From Anaerocolumna jejuensis DSM 15929 (GTDB lineage Bacteria; Bacillota; Clostridia; Lachnospirales; Lachnospiraceae): a stretch of DNA of 64,000 bases. Positions 50,702 through 59,095 of the stretch are shown here, piece by piece. The position numbers were made by a program, and so were the translations under genes. The stretch covers positions 1 through 64,000 of the forward strand of contig NZ_FRAC01000022.1 in the NCBI RefSeq assembly GCF_900142215.1. Direction: 5' to 3'. Position 1 is the stretch's first letter; each line of letters starts with the position of its first letter. The notes under the pieces are model-generated. The model saw only the letters and a list, made by a program, of their open reading frames with translations. It was not told the origin of the DNA and did not search any database.

Positions 50702-52012
50702 ATGGATGATTACATAATTTTTTTAGTTGGAACAGTTATTTCATGTCTGATTAACAGCATTATACTGTTTCAATTTATTGAAGAAAAAAATGAAAGGCTG
50801 TATTCCAATCAATTATTTTATTTTCTGGTAAAGGCAGGGCTATATTTCCTTACCATATGTGTCAACGTGGTACAGCAGCCTGTCTTTAATATTATAAGCT
50901 GGATCATATTGTTCAGTTTTGTAAATATCACATTATATGGCAATGGGAACAGAAAAACAATACACAGGATTATGGAGATTCCGGTATTAATTGCAATATT
51001 GACCATATGTGAAACAATAGGGGTATTTATACTGAAATTTGTTCTATGGGCTTTGAAGATACATCATATTCAGTCTATTATGATGGAAAGCCTGGAAATA
51101 ACCTTTTCCAAAATGGTGGTGCTGATTTTTTATTATATTATCATTACAAAATTTAGGAAGGATGACTCTGCCAGACTGTTTACGAAAACTCAGTTTGGAG
51201 TTGAATTTATTATCATTTTGTTTAACATTGCGAATCTGGCTGTTATTATCTCTTTCATCACTAAGATTACCAGCCAAAGGGAGCATATCTTCCTGCTGGT
51301 TAATATGGCATTTATGTTATTTGCCGACTTGTATTTTCTTTTCTTTGCCAGGTTCGCGGAAAAGTATAATCAGCTCAAAGTAAAATTCAGGCTCCTGGAG
51401 CAGCAGTCATTGCTGCAATACGAGTATTATGCCGAGCAGGAAGAAAAATATAATGAATCCGTTAAAATTCTCCATGATGTAAACAAGCATTTAAAAATGA
51501 TAGAGAATATGTATCAGGCAAAGGAAGATGAAATTGCAATAACCTATGCCCAGGAAATAAGCCAGATGCTTCTGCCGCTGGCCTTGGAGGATTATACAAA
51601 TAATCCGATTCTAAATGTACTCTTAAACGATAAAAAGAAAATTGCCAATTTCCATAATATCAGATTTGGTATGGAAATAGGTACGATTGATTTGAGCTTT
51701 ATGGAACCCATTGAAGTCACTACAATCTTCGGCAATTTATTGGATAATGCAATCGAAGCCTGCGATAAGGTATCCGGAGACAAATATATAGAAATGAAAC
51801 TGGATAAATACAATGATTTTATGGTTATAAATATCAGCAACAGCTCCATGCCCATTGGAAAATGGCATCTTGGCAAGCCGGTGTCAGGGAAGGGCAGACA
51901 TCATGGAATAGGCCTGCTAAATGTAGAAAGCATTATAAAGAAATACAATGGCAATATGATCCTGGAGGAGGCAAACAGGAAATTCAGCTGTAAAATCATC
52001 ATTAATCAATAA
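50702..52012 (+). CDS. agrC: AgrC-type peptide sensor kinase
   Basis: A 436-residue protein with about six membrane segments (roughly 5-225) and a cytoplasmic GHKL-type kinase: HDVNKHLKMIENM supplies the phospho-acceptor His, then NLLDNAIEAC and KGRHHGIGLLNVESI for ATP binding. This is the layout of receptors for cyclic peptide signals. It should detect the peptide made from the agrD-like gene at 52187 and phosphorylate the regulator at 49950. Confidence 0.85.
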   Translation: MDDYIIFLVGTVISCLINSIILFQFIEEKNERLYSNQLFYFLVKAGLYFLTICVNVVQQPVFNIISWIILFSFVNITLYGNGNRKTIHRIMEIPVLIAILTICETIGVFILKFVLWALKIHHIQSIMMESLEITFSKMVVLIFYYIIITKFRKDDSARLFTKTQFGVEFIIILFNIANLAVIISFITKITSQREHIFLLVNMAFMLFADLYFLFFARFAEKYNQLKVKFRLLEQQSLLQYEYYAEQEEKYNESVKILHDVNKHLKMIENMYQAKEDEIAITYAQEISQMLLPLALEDYTNNPILNVLLNDKKKIANFHNIRFGMEIGTIDLSFMEPIEVTTIFGNLLDNAIEACDKVSGDKYIEMKLDKYNDFMVINISNSSMPIGKWHLGKPVSGKGRHHGIGLLNVESIIKKYNGNMILEEANRKFSCKIIINQ

Positions 52013-52015
52013 ATA

Positions 52016-52030
52016 GCCAGGGGGCTTTTT
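52016..52030 (+). terminator. Weak terminator after the kinase gene
   Basis: A short stem AGCC/GGCT (52016-52024) followed by T-rich sequence. It may partly uncouple agrC from agrD. Confidence 0.4.
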
Positions 52031-52064
52031 TGATTAGACAAGCTTATACAAAAAAGACTATTTT

Positions 52065-52090
52065 CTGTAAGTTATACACAAAAACTGTAA
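52065..52090 (+). promoter_or_regulatory. Candidate AgrA (LytTR) direct-repeat site
   Basis: CTGTAAGTTAT at 52065 and CTGTAACTTGT at 52085 are direct repeats with a 20-bp step, about two helical turns, upstream of the agrD-like gene. LytTR proteins use such paired repeats. A hairpin GACTGT/ACAGTC lies at 52136-52156. Confidence 0.45.
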
Positions 52091-52186
52091 CTTGTGCAGA
52101 CGATATTGAAAATAAATTAATGAAGTGAGAAAATGCGACTGTAAACAAGTAACAGTCCAAAATTAAATCAGAAAGGAAAGATTATC

Positions 52187-52333
52187 ATGAAAAATGAATT
52201 GAAAAAATTATCTCTGGAACTAGCGTCAAAAGCAATATTAAAGTCAGCAACGAAGGAAGCTAACTCTTCCTGTTTTTTTATTGGCTATCAGCCTAAACTG
52301 CCAAAGGATGTTATGAAGCTGAGAAAATTTTAA
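52187..52333 (+). CDS. agrD: AgrD-like cyclic lactone autoinducer precursor
   Basis: A 48-residue gene, too short for usual gene finders. An amphipathic N-terminal helix (MKNELKKLSLELASKAILKS), then ANSSCFFIGYQPKLPKD and a basic tail. The cysteine followed by YQPKLP is the AgrD pattern: the Cys starts the lactone/thiolactone ring and the tail is cut by AgrB. A ribosome site GAAAGGAAAG precedes the ATG. It lies after agrC and before the acetone operon; the matching agrB is 4 kb away at 56412. Confidence 0.82.
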   Translation: MKNELKKLSLELASKAILKSATKEANSSCFFIGYQPKLPKDVMKLRKF

Positions 52334-52490
52334 ATTCCGAAGCAATCAGCCGGCAAATACTGATCAATAATGGGGAGAAGATATAACGGGGTATAGAAAT
52401 ATAACTTTATTGGGGTTACGATGCAACTTGTTCATAAAGGCAGATAATCAGCAAATAGAAGCTGTTTACGAAGGAAAGGAATGAATGATT

Positions 52491-53675
52491 ATGGAAAAAG
52501 TAGCATTAGTAAGTCCGTTAAGAACCGCCGTTGGTTCTTTTAATGGAACACTTGCACCTTTAAGTGCCCCTGAACTTGGCTCGACCGTCATAAAAGCATG
52601 CCTTGCTCAAAGTAATCTGGAGGGTTCTTTTATTGATGAGGTTTATTTTGGAAATGTACTTCAGGCAGGCAGTGGCCAGAATCCTGCCAGACAGGCCGCA
52701 TTAAAGGCCGGGATACCGATTGATATACCAGCCTCAACTATAAACACTGCCTGCGGTTCAGGGCTTCATACGGTAGCCTTGGCCTATAATGCAATTCAGG
52801 CAGGCCAAAGCAGCATTGTTTTAGCCGGAGGAATGGAGAGCATGTCAAATGCACCCTATCTACTAAAGGATGCCAGAAACGGCTACCGGCTTGGCAACGG
52901 AGAACTTTATGATAGTCTGGTCAGTGATGGCCTCACCTGCCCTATCAATAATTACCATATGGGAATTACTGCAGAAAATGTTGCGGAAAAATATAATGTT
53001 ACAAGGCTTGAGCAGGATGAGTTTGCCTATGAAAGCAACAGAAAGGCAACGGAAGCAAAAAACAAGAAGGCTTTTGAAAGCCAGATTGTGCCTGTTATAA
53101 TTAAACGGAAAAAGGATGAAATCTGCTTTACGGAGGATGAACATGTAAGGGCAGACAGCAGTGTGGAAAAGCTTTCCGGTCTAAGAACAGCATTTAAACA
53201 GGGAGGAACAGTTACTGCCGGTAATGCTTCACCGATAAGTGACGGAGCAGCAGCCGTACTTGTAGCTTCCGAAAGCAAATGCAGAGAACATAACTTAAAA
53301 CCTTTAGCTTATATCAAAGGGTATTCACTTGTTGGGGTAGATCCTGCCTATATGGGTATCGGCCCGGTGTATGCAGTTTCATCCCTTCTTAAAAAGCAGG
53401 GACTATCCGTAAAGGATATTGATCTTTTCGAATTAAACGAGGCATTTGCCGCACAGGCATTGGCAGTATGCAAGGAACTTGGAGTCAACAGGGAGAAGGT
53501 CAATGTCAATGGTGGTGCAGTAGCAATCGGACATCCGGTAGGGGCAAGCGGCGCCAGAATATTGGTCACATTAGTGCATGAAATGATACGAAGCTCCGCC
53601 CATTATGGTGTAGCATCCCTGTGTATTGGTACAGGCATGGGCATAGCAATGTTAGTAGAGAATGCATTAATCTAA
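52491..53675 (+). CDS. thlA: Acetyl-CoA acetyltransferase (thiolase)
   Basis: Joins two acetyl-CoA into acetoacetyl-CoA. The ATG at 52491 (or 52485, both in frame) follows AAGGAAAGGA. 394 residues, the usual thiolase length, with active-site Cys88 in NTACGSGL, the GGAVAIGHPVGASGAR His motif and the C-terminal CIGTGMG Cys. First gene of a likely operon with adc, ctfA and ctfB, giving a full acetone route. It follows the agrD-like gene, so agr control is possible. Confidence 0.93.
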   Translation: MEKVALVSPLRTAVGSFNGTLAPLSAPELGSTVIKACLAQSNLEGSFIDEVYFGNVLQAGSGQNPARQAALKAGIPIDIPASTINTACGSGLHTVALAYNAIQAGQSSIVLAGGMESMSNAPYLLKDARNGYRLGNGELYDSLVSDGLTCPINNYHMGITAENVAEKYNVTRLEQDEFAYESNRKATEAKNKKAFESQIVPVIIKRKKDEICFTEDEHVRADSSVEKLSGLRTAFKQGGTVTAGNASPISDGAAAVLVASESKCREHNLKPLAYIKGYSLVGVDPAYMGIGPVYAVSSLLKKQGLSVKDIDLFELNEAFAAQALAVCKELGVNREKVNVNGGAVAIGHPVGASGARILVTLVHEMIRSSAHYGVASLCIGTGMGIAMLVENALI

Positions 53676-53776
53676 AATGGAATCTTTTGATGATGATACC
53701 GCTGATAAGTTCTTTGCAGTTTGAATGACTGCATAATCAGCAAGTCAGAAACAGCTTAAAAAAGAGAGGGATATGT

Positions 53777-54517
53777 ATGAATCAAAAAGATATTCGTTTG
53801 CTGCAATCCATGCCTGCTGCCAGCCCCAGCTACGGCCGCCCGCCGTGCCGTTTCATAAACCGTGAGTATTTTACCATCAGTTATGAATCAGACCCGGATT
53901 CTATCCGGCAGGCAGTTCCGGAGCCTCTTCAGCCGGATGGAAGTAACATTGTTTTATATGAATGGATTAAAATGCCCGATTCGTCAGGGTTGGGAAGCTA
54001 CGAGGAAAGCGGTATTGTAATCCCATGTACTTTCAAGGGAGAGCCCTGCAATTTTACTGCTCAAATGTATTTAAATAATGGACCCGCTATTCTCGGCGGA
54101 CGTGAAATCTGGGGATTCCCTAAAAAATGGGGTCATCCCAGCCTCAAAGTCGAAGAAACGGAAACACTGACCGGTACATTGTACTATAATAACACATTGG
54201 TTGCTATGGGAACAATGCCTTTCAAATACAATGTACTGGATAACAATGCAGTTGCTAAGACCATAGGGAAAACACAAATAAATCTGAAATTAATTCCCGA
54301 TGTTGACGGTAAGCCTAAAATTGCCCAGTTAGCAGCTTATAACCTGGAAGAGGTTACTGTAAAAGGTGCATGGTCAGGACCGGCCAGACTGAGTCTGATA
54401 CCTCATGTCAACGCTCCAGTAGCGGACTTGCCGGTCAAATCCTGTATTGAGGGAAAGCATTTTATTGCAGATTTAACTTTACCCTATGCAAGAGTATTGC
54501 ATGATTATTTAAAGTGA
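53777..54517 (+). CDS. adc: Acetoacetate decarboxylase
   Basis: Converts acetoacetate to acetone and CO2. 246 residues as in clostridial Adc. The Schiff-base lysine region GREIWGFPKKW holds Lys116-Lys117, aligned with Lys115-Lys116 of C. acetobutylicum. AGAGGG site. Between thiolase and the CoA-transferase subunits, completing the pathway. Confidence 0.95.
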   Translation: MNQKDIRLLQSMPAASPSYGRPPCRFINREYFTISYESDPDSIRQAVPEPLQPDGSNIVLYEWIKMPDSSGLGSYEESGIVIPCTFKGEPCNFTAQMYLNNGPAILGGREIWGFPKKWGHPSLKVEETETLTGTLYYNNTLVAMGTMPFKYNVLDNNAVAKTIGKTQINLKLIPDVDGKPKIAQLAAYNLEEVTVKGAWSGPARLSLIPHVNAPVADLPVKSCIEGKHFIADLTLPYARVLHDYLK

Positions 54518-54535
54518 CGTAAGGAGGCTTGAGGT

Positions 54536-55192
54536 ATGAAAAGTAAATTAACAACAGCGCAGGAAGCAGTCAGCAGAGTAAAAGAGGGAGACACCATTAT
54601 GATTGGAGGCTTTCTCAACGGAGGCCATCCGGAAAATCTGGTAAAGGCTCTCGTCGAAACAAACTCTGCCGGCGATTTAGCTATAATTTCCAACGATACA
54701 GGTTCACCGGATTTATCTATTTACCAGCTTGTAAAAAGCGGGCGGGTAAAAAGAGTATTTGCATCCTATATTGGCTTAAACCCTGAAACAGGGAGACTCC
54801 TTATGTCAGGAGAAGCAGCAGTACAGCTTTTCCCCCAGGGTACTCTTGCCGAAAAGATACGTGCCGGCGGAGCCGGACTTGGCGGCTTTTTAACACCGGT
54901 AGGTGTAGGAACGGTGGTAGAAGAGGGTAAAAAGAAAGTAGAAATAGATGACAGGGAGTATTTACTTGAGATGCCCCTCAGGGCAAATGTAGCATTAATC
55001 AGGGCAAGACAGGCCGATGAAGCAGGCAATCTCGTCATAAACGGTTCCTCCCGCAACTTTAATATTGTAATGGCCTCAGCTGCAGACTATGTAATTGCAG
55101 AGGTGGATGAATATGTAAAGACAGGGGAAATCGACCCAAATCATGTCAACGTTCCCGGAATATTTGTTGACGCTATTGTAAAGGTGGGATAA
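54536..55192 (+). CDS. ctfA: Acetoacetyl-CoA:acetate/butyrate CoA-transferase, subunit A
   Basis: A 218-residue subunit with the GDTIMIGGFLNGGHPENLV start and GGAGLGGFLTPVGVGT loop typical of the alpha subunit of class I CoA-transferases. With CtfB it moves CoA from acetoacetyl-CoA to acetate or butyrate, yielding acetoacetate for Adc. AGGAGG site; CtfB follows after 4 bases. Confidence 0.93.
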   Translation: MKSKLTTAQEAVSRVKEGDTIMIGGFLNGGHPENLVKALVETNSAGDLAIISNDTGSPDLSIYQLVKSGRVKRVFASYIGLNPETGRLLMSGEAAVQLFPQGTLAEKIRAGGAGLGGFLTPVGVGTVVEEGKKKVEIDDREYLLEMPLRANVALIRARQADEAGNLVINGSSRNFNIVMASAADYVIAEVDEYVKTGEIDPNHVNVPGIFVDAIVKVG

Positions 55193-55196
55193 GAGT

Positions 55197-55853
55197 ATGA
55201 ATAATAGAGAGTTTATTGCAAAAAGGATAGCAAAGGAACTGAAAGACGGTGATGTTGTAAATCTTGGAATCGGAATGCCCACCATGGTCGCAGACTATAT
55301 ACCGGAAGATGTTCATATAATGCTGCAGGCAGAAGACGGAATTCTCGGCGTTGGCCCGAGAGCAGTGCCAGGGGAGGAAAACCTCGATTGCATAGATGCA
55401 GGTGGAAACTACGTTACTACAGTAAAAGGAGCCTGCTATTTTGATAGCTCGACCTCCTTCTGCATCATTCGGGGAGGTCATGTGGACATAACTGTTCTGG
55501 GTGCCCTGGAGGTTGATGAGGAAGGCAATGTTGCCAACTGGATGGTTCCGGGAAAAAAGGTACCTGGCATGGGAGGAGCCATGGACTTGGTCGTCGGTGC
55601 AAGAAAGGTGATTTTAGCCATGGAGCATGTGAACAAGAACGGAGCACCGAAAATCTTGAAAAAATGCAGGCTGCCGCTGACAGCTGTAAATGTGGCAAAG
55701 ACCATTGTAACGGATATGGCAGTTATTGAAGTGGTCCCTCATAAGGGATTGGTGCTAAAGGAAGTAGCTCCGGGCCTGACACCGGAAGACGTTCAAAAGG
55801 CAACGGAAGCCAGACTAACGATATCACCGGATCTAAAGGTGATTGAAGTATAG
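55197..55853 (+). CDS. ctfB: Acetoacetyl-CoA:acetate/butyrate CoA-transferase, subunit B
   Basis: A 218-residue beta subunit. The catalytic glutamate is Glu46 in MLQAEDGILGVG, with NLGIGMPT upstream. It forms the transferase with CtfA. It is the last gene of the acetone operon; a repeat-rich spacer follows with no clear terminator. Confidence 0.94.
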   Translation: MNNREFIAKRIAKELKDGDVVNLGIGMPTMVADYIPEDVHIMLQAEDGILGVGPRAVPGEENLDCIDAGGNYVTTVKGACYFDSSTSFCIIRGGHVDITVLGALEVDEEGNVANWMVPGKKVPGMGGAMDLVVGARKVILAMEHVNKNGAPKILKKCRLPLTAVNVAKTIVTDMAVIEVVPHKGLVLKEVAPGLTPEDVQKATEARLTISPDLKVIEV

Positions 55854-55934
55854 GAAGAATTCCATTGGAGTTCGTTAATTAAAAGAGGTCACAGCAAGGC
55901 TGTTTAACTGATCCAGCATTTATAAACAGTGTAA

Positions 55935-56245
55935 AGATACAGTTGTTGGATGACAGCAGCTAAACATTAATTGCTAGATGCAGTTGTCGGATTGCAGCAG
56001 CTGAACAGTAACTGTTAGATTACAGTTGTTGGATGGCGGCAGCTGAACAGTAGCTGTTAGGTTGCAGTTGTTGGATGGCGGCAGCTGAACAGTAGTTGTT
56101 AGATTGCAGTTGTTGGATGACGGCAGCTGAACAGTAGCTGTTAGATTAAAGTTGCTGGATTGCAGCAGCTGGACAGTAACTGTTAGATTGTAGTTGTTGG
56201 ATGGCAACTATCAAGCATTAACTGTAGAACGGCAGCTATTAGATT
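55935..56245. repeat. 42-bp minisatellite
   Basis: About six or seven units of a 42-base repeat (GCAGTTGTTGGATGGCGGCA then GCTGAACAGTAGCTGTTAGATT), decaying at both ends. Because 42 is a multiple of three, a minus-strand frame reads as 14-residue repeats (NNCNLTATVQLPPS), but it has no ribosome site. It fills the space between ctfB and agrB. Many CAGCTG and CAGTT palindromes could form hairpins. Confidence 0.85.
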
Positions 56246-56411
56246 GCAACAGCTAAAAATAACTGTTATACAGCATTTGCTGTGACCAAAAAATATTATT
56301 AGAAACTCGTAGCAATTAAAATCCAAAATCCTTATCCACTATACGTGTTACTAAATATCAGCCTGTATTACCAGCGAAGAAATAGGCTATCAAAATAAGG
56401 TGATGTAAAAA

Positions 56412-57026
56412 ATGATAAGATTGAATGAGTATATTATCCAGAAGCTTAGACTTTATAATGTTATCTCGGAAGAAGAGGTAGAAATATATAAATTCGGAAT
56501 TGAATGTTTCATTTTAAAACTAATTCACTGTATATCTTATATAGGGATAGCCCTCTGTTTAGGGATGGTGCCTGAGCTAATAGTGATAGGAGGAGTATTA
56601 ATTCCGCTGAGAAGAAGCGCAGGGGGATTTCATGCAAAGACAAAGGCAGGCTGTTATATATTTTCCTGCTTTTATGTTTTTCTGCTCCTTTTACTATCAA
56701 AAGCCGCTATAATTCAATGGGCTTGGTGGGGGGCACTGGTTTTGGCCGATGGAATAATTTTTTTCATGTCTCCTGCAGACAATGATAATAAGAAGCTGGA
56801 CATCTTAGAAATCCAGCATTACAGAAAAAAATCACGGTATATTCTTTTGGCAGTAAATATTGGCTGTATTGTATTATTTATGCTTCATTTTAATAAAATA
56901 GGACAACTATTGTGCTGCGGAATTTGTGCTGCGGCATTTCTATTGATACTACATAAAGTAACAACCTTAACTCAAACTTCTCATTTATTTAAGGCCCTGG
57001 GCGCCTTAAAAAATTCTAATAGCTGA
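56412..57026 (+). CDS. agrB: AgrB-type peptide-processing membrane protease
   Basis: A 204-residue membrane protein with about five to six segments. The cysteine-protease pair is present as His74 and Cys81 in RRSAGGFHAKTKAGC, as in AgrB. It should cut and cyclise the AgrD-like precursor at 52187 and help export the peptide. It is separated from agrACD by the acetone operon and the minisatellite. Confidence 0.9.
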   Translation: MIRLNEYIIQKLRLYNVISEEEVEIYKFGIECFILKLIHCISYIGIALCLGMVPELIVIGGVLIPLRRSAGGFHAKTKAGCYIFSCFYVFLLLLLSKAAIIQWAWWGALVLADGIIFFMSPADNDNKKLDILEIQHYRKKSRYILLAVNIGCIVLFMLHFNKIGQLLCCGICAAAFLLILHKVTTLTQTSHLFKALGALKNSNS

Positions 57027-57130
57027 TGAATAACTCTAATCTTGTAATCTATGCAAATTTCAACCATATTATGTCACCAACATTGGCAGATTTCATAAGA
57101 TAATATATATCTTATAAAGGAGTTTACCAG

Positions 57131-57442
57131 ATGGATAACTACAGACGTCCGATGTATCCCCAGAATGGCAGAATGGGCTATAATCAGAATCAGCAGTATG
57201 GCTGTGGCGTTACGCCGGTTATGGAAGCTGCAAAAGGCGGCAGTTGTGAAAATGTAAGCAGTGTTGATAAATGTCTTGACAAATTACCTCTTGCAATGTC
57301 TTATGTTCCCATGCAAAAGTGGAGAAATATCTATGATACAGGAACAGCATTAAAGGTAGGTACTATTTTCGAGGAGTTGGATTTACCTTTTCTTGGAGCC
57401 GGCAATATGTGCGGAGGAAGAGGAGGCAGATATGACAAGTAA
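57131..57442 (+). CDS. cotJA: Spore coat protein CotJA
   Basis: A 103-residue protein with an AAAGGAG site. The conserved core AMSYVPMQKWRNIYD and GTIFEELDLPFLG are the CotJA signature. The N-terminus is Asn/Gln/Tyr/Gly-rich. It helps assemble CotJC onto the spore coat. First of three overlapping genes that should be read in the mother cell during sporulation. Confidence 0.93.
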   Translation: MDNYRRPMYPQNGRMGYNQNQQYGCGVTPVMEAAKGGSCENVSSVDKCLDKLPLAMSYVPMQKWRNIYDTGTALKVGTIFEELDLPFLGAGNMCGGRGGRYDK

Positions 57443-57689
57443 AAGCAGAGACCAGTTAATGTGTATTATAACAGAAGCCAGCTTTGCTCTTGACGATGCA
57501 AAACTCTTTCTGGATACTCATCCCTATGACAAAGAGGCTTTGGAGTATTATCAAATGTATAGACAGATTAGAAATGAAGCCATGGAGGAATACAGGGACT
57601 GTTACGGTCCTCTATCAGCCTATGATGTGGCTCCCTCCAATATGTGGACTTGGATTAATGACCCCTGGCCATGGGAAGGAGCGTGCTGA
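57432..57689 (+). CDS. cotJB: Spore coat protein CotJB
   Basis: ATG 57432 follows GAGGAGG and overlaps the end of cotJA. 85 residues with LDTHPYDKEALEYYQMYRQI and YGPLSAYDV, then MWTWINDPWPWE, the CotJB signature. Small coat component acting with CotJA and CotJC. Confidence 0.92.
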   Translation: MTSKSRDQLMCIITEASFALDDAKLFLDTHPYDKEALEYYQMYRQIRNEAMEEYRDCYGPLSAYDVAPSNMWTWINDPWPWEGAC

Positions 57690-57691
57690 TT

Positions 57692-58291
57692 ATGTGGAAC
57701 TATGAAAAAAGACTTCAATATCCTGTAAACATTAAGAACCCAAATGCTTCAACTGCAAGATTCATTATCACACAGTTTGGAGGCCCTGACGGCGAGCTGG
57801 CAGCATCCCAGCGTTATCTCTCTCAGAGATATGTTATGCCTTATAATGAAGTAAAGGGAATTTTAACAGACATCGGAACCGAAGAGCTGGCCCACATGGA
57901 AATTATTTGTGCCATTGTACACCAGCTTACGAGAAATCTTTCCATTGAAGAAATCAAGGCTTCAGGCTTTGACACCTATTTTGTTGACCATACGGTTGGA
58001 CTTTGGCCGCAGGCAGCCAGCGGCACACCTTTTAGTGCCACTGTATTCCAGTCAAAGGGTGACCCGATTACAGATCTTCATGAGGATATGGCAGCAGAGC
58101 AGAAGGCAAGAACTACCTATGATAATATCCTTCGTATGATTAAGGACCCGGATGTTATAGATCCCATACGTTTCTTAAGGGAAAGAGAAATCGTTCATTT
58201 CCAGAGATTCGGTGAATCTTTAAGAGTAGTTCAGGATAATCTGGATTCTAAGAATTTCTATGCGTTCAACCCTGCCTTTGATAAACAGTAG
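57692..58291 (+). CDS. cotJC: CotJC manganese-catalase-like spore coat protein
   Basis: ATG 57692 is chosen over 57671 because GGAAGGAG precedes it by ten bases. 199 residues, a ferritin-like four-helix bundle of the Mn-catalase family, with glutamates and histidine in DIGTEELAHMEII and FLREREIVHFQRF. It detoxifies peroxide or forms part of the spore coat. Last gene of cotJABC; a weak hairpin (58309-58338) follows. Confidence 0.93.
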   Translation: MWNYEKRLQYPVNIKNPNASTARFIITQFGGPDGELAASQRYLSQRYVMPYNEVKGILTDIGTEELAHMEIICAIVHQLTRNLSIEEIKASGFDTYFVDHTVGLWPQAASGTPFSATVFQSKGDPITDLHEDMAAEQKARTTYDNILRMIKDPDVIDPIRFLREREIVHFQRFGESLRVVQDNLDSKNFYAFNPAFDKQ

Positions 58292-58308
58292 ATAAGAAAA
58301 AGCAGAAG

Positions 58309-58338
58309 AAAGGGAATTTGCAAATGCAGGTTCCCTTT
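58309..58338 (+). terminator. Hairpin after cotJC
   Basis: AAAGGGAA (58309-58316) pairs with TTCCCTTT (58331-58338). No strong T-run, so a weak terminator. Confidence 0.5.
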
Positions 58339-58534
58339 CAGTATGTATAGGATTGTATATTAGATTTTGATTAAAGCATTCTACAAAACTAATATCAGTT
58401 TGTTTAAAAAATAATTAACATACTTGCATTTATTGCAAATTATGATACTATTATGACATATACTAATGGTGCAGATAATATAGAGTATAGAGCATAAAAC
58501 AAGAAAGAATATAAAAGATAGAAGGAGGTAAAAA

Positions 58535-58900
58535 ATGGATTTTTTTGAGAAGGTTGGAGATACCATAACAGGGAAGAGTAAGGAAATCGCTAAAAAGGCT
58601 AAGGAAGTAACGGATATAGCCAAGCTGAGCAACCAGGTAGGCAGTGAAAAGGATAAGATAAATAAGAATTATGCAGAGATAGGCCGTGCTTATTACAATG
58701 CCCATCTGCATGAGGAAAATTATGATTATGAGGGGCTTTGCGGTGAAATTACAGCCTCCATGGATAAGATTGAAGAGCTGAAGAAAGGCATCCAGGAATT
58801 AAAGGGAACCAAATGCTGTGAAAACTGCGGCGCTGAGCTTCCGAAGGATGCGGTGTACTGTTCAAGCTGCGGAACCAGAGTAGAAGAGGAAGACCTTTAA
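58535..58900 (+). CDS. Zinc-ribbon protein with coiled-coil N-terminus
   Basis: A 121-residue protein with GAAGGAGG before the ATG. The Lys/Glu-rich N-terminal helix (5-95) forms a probable coiled coil; the C-terminal zinc ribbon has two Cys pairs (CENCG and CSSCG). This plan is common in Firmicute proteins of unknown function. No membrane segment. Its own AT-rich promoter region precedes it. Confidence 0.75.
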   Translation: MDFFEKVGDTITGKSKEIAKKAKEVTDIAKLSNQVGSEKDKINKNYAEIGRAYYNAHLHEENYDYEGLCGEITASMDKIEELKKGIQELKGTKCCENCGAELPKDAVYCSSCGTRVEEEDL

Positions 58901-58921
58901 GAAATAGAAAAGGAGGAGCTG

Positions 58922-59095
58922 TTGCAAAAAGAAGAGCAAATACCGGATATCGTAGGCATAGGTGAATCTATGCGCGGTACCTGGTATGAGCATTCTTATT
59001 TGCAGCAGTTCCTTTTTTATTTGCGTGAAAGCGGTATTAAAAATCCAAAGCCGCTTCAAAGGCCTTGATTTTTACATACCTGTTAACACTTTTTA
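58922..59095 (+). CDS. Possible 57-residue small protein
   Basis: TTG start behind AGGAGGAG, 21 bases after the zinc-ribbon gene. It reads IVGIGESMRGTWYEHSYLQQ and on, with coherent codon use, and may be a truncated gene. Its 3' end overlaps the convergent glycosidase gene by 13 bases. Unrecognised. Confidence 0.35.

Noticed and set aside
55974..56207. Minus-strand repeat protein in the minisatellite
   Set aside because: The 14-residue repeat follows from the 42-base period; there is no ribosome site or promoter.
55935..56245. CRISPR array
   Set aside because: The units are directly joined 42-base repeats without unique spacers; the arrays at 1-228 and 39596-39794 likewise have no variable spacers.
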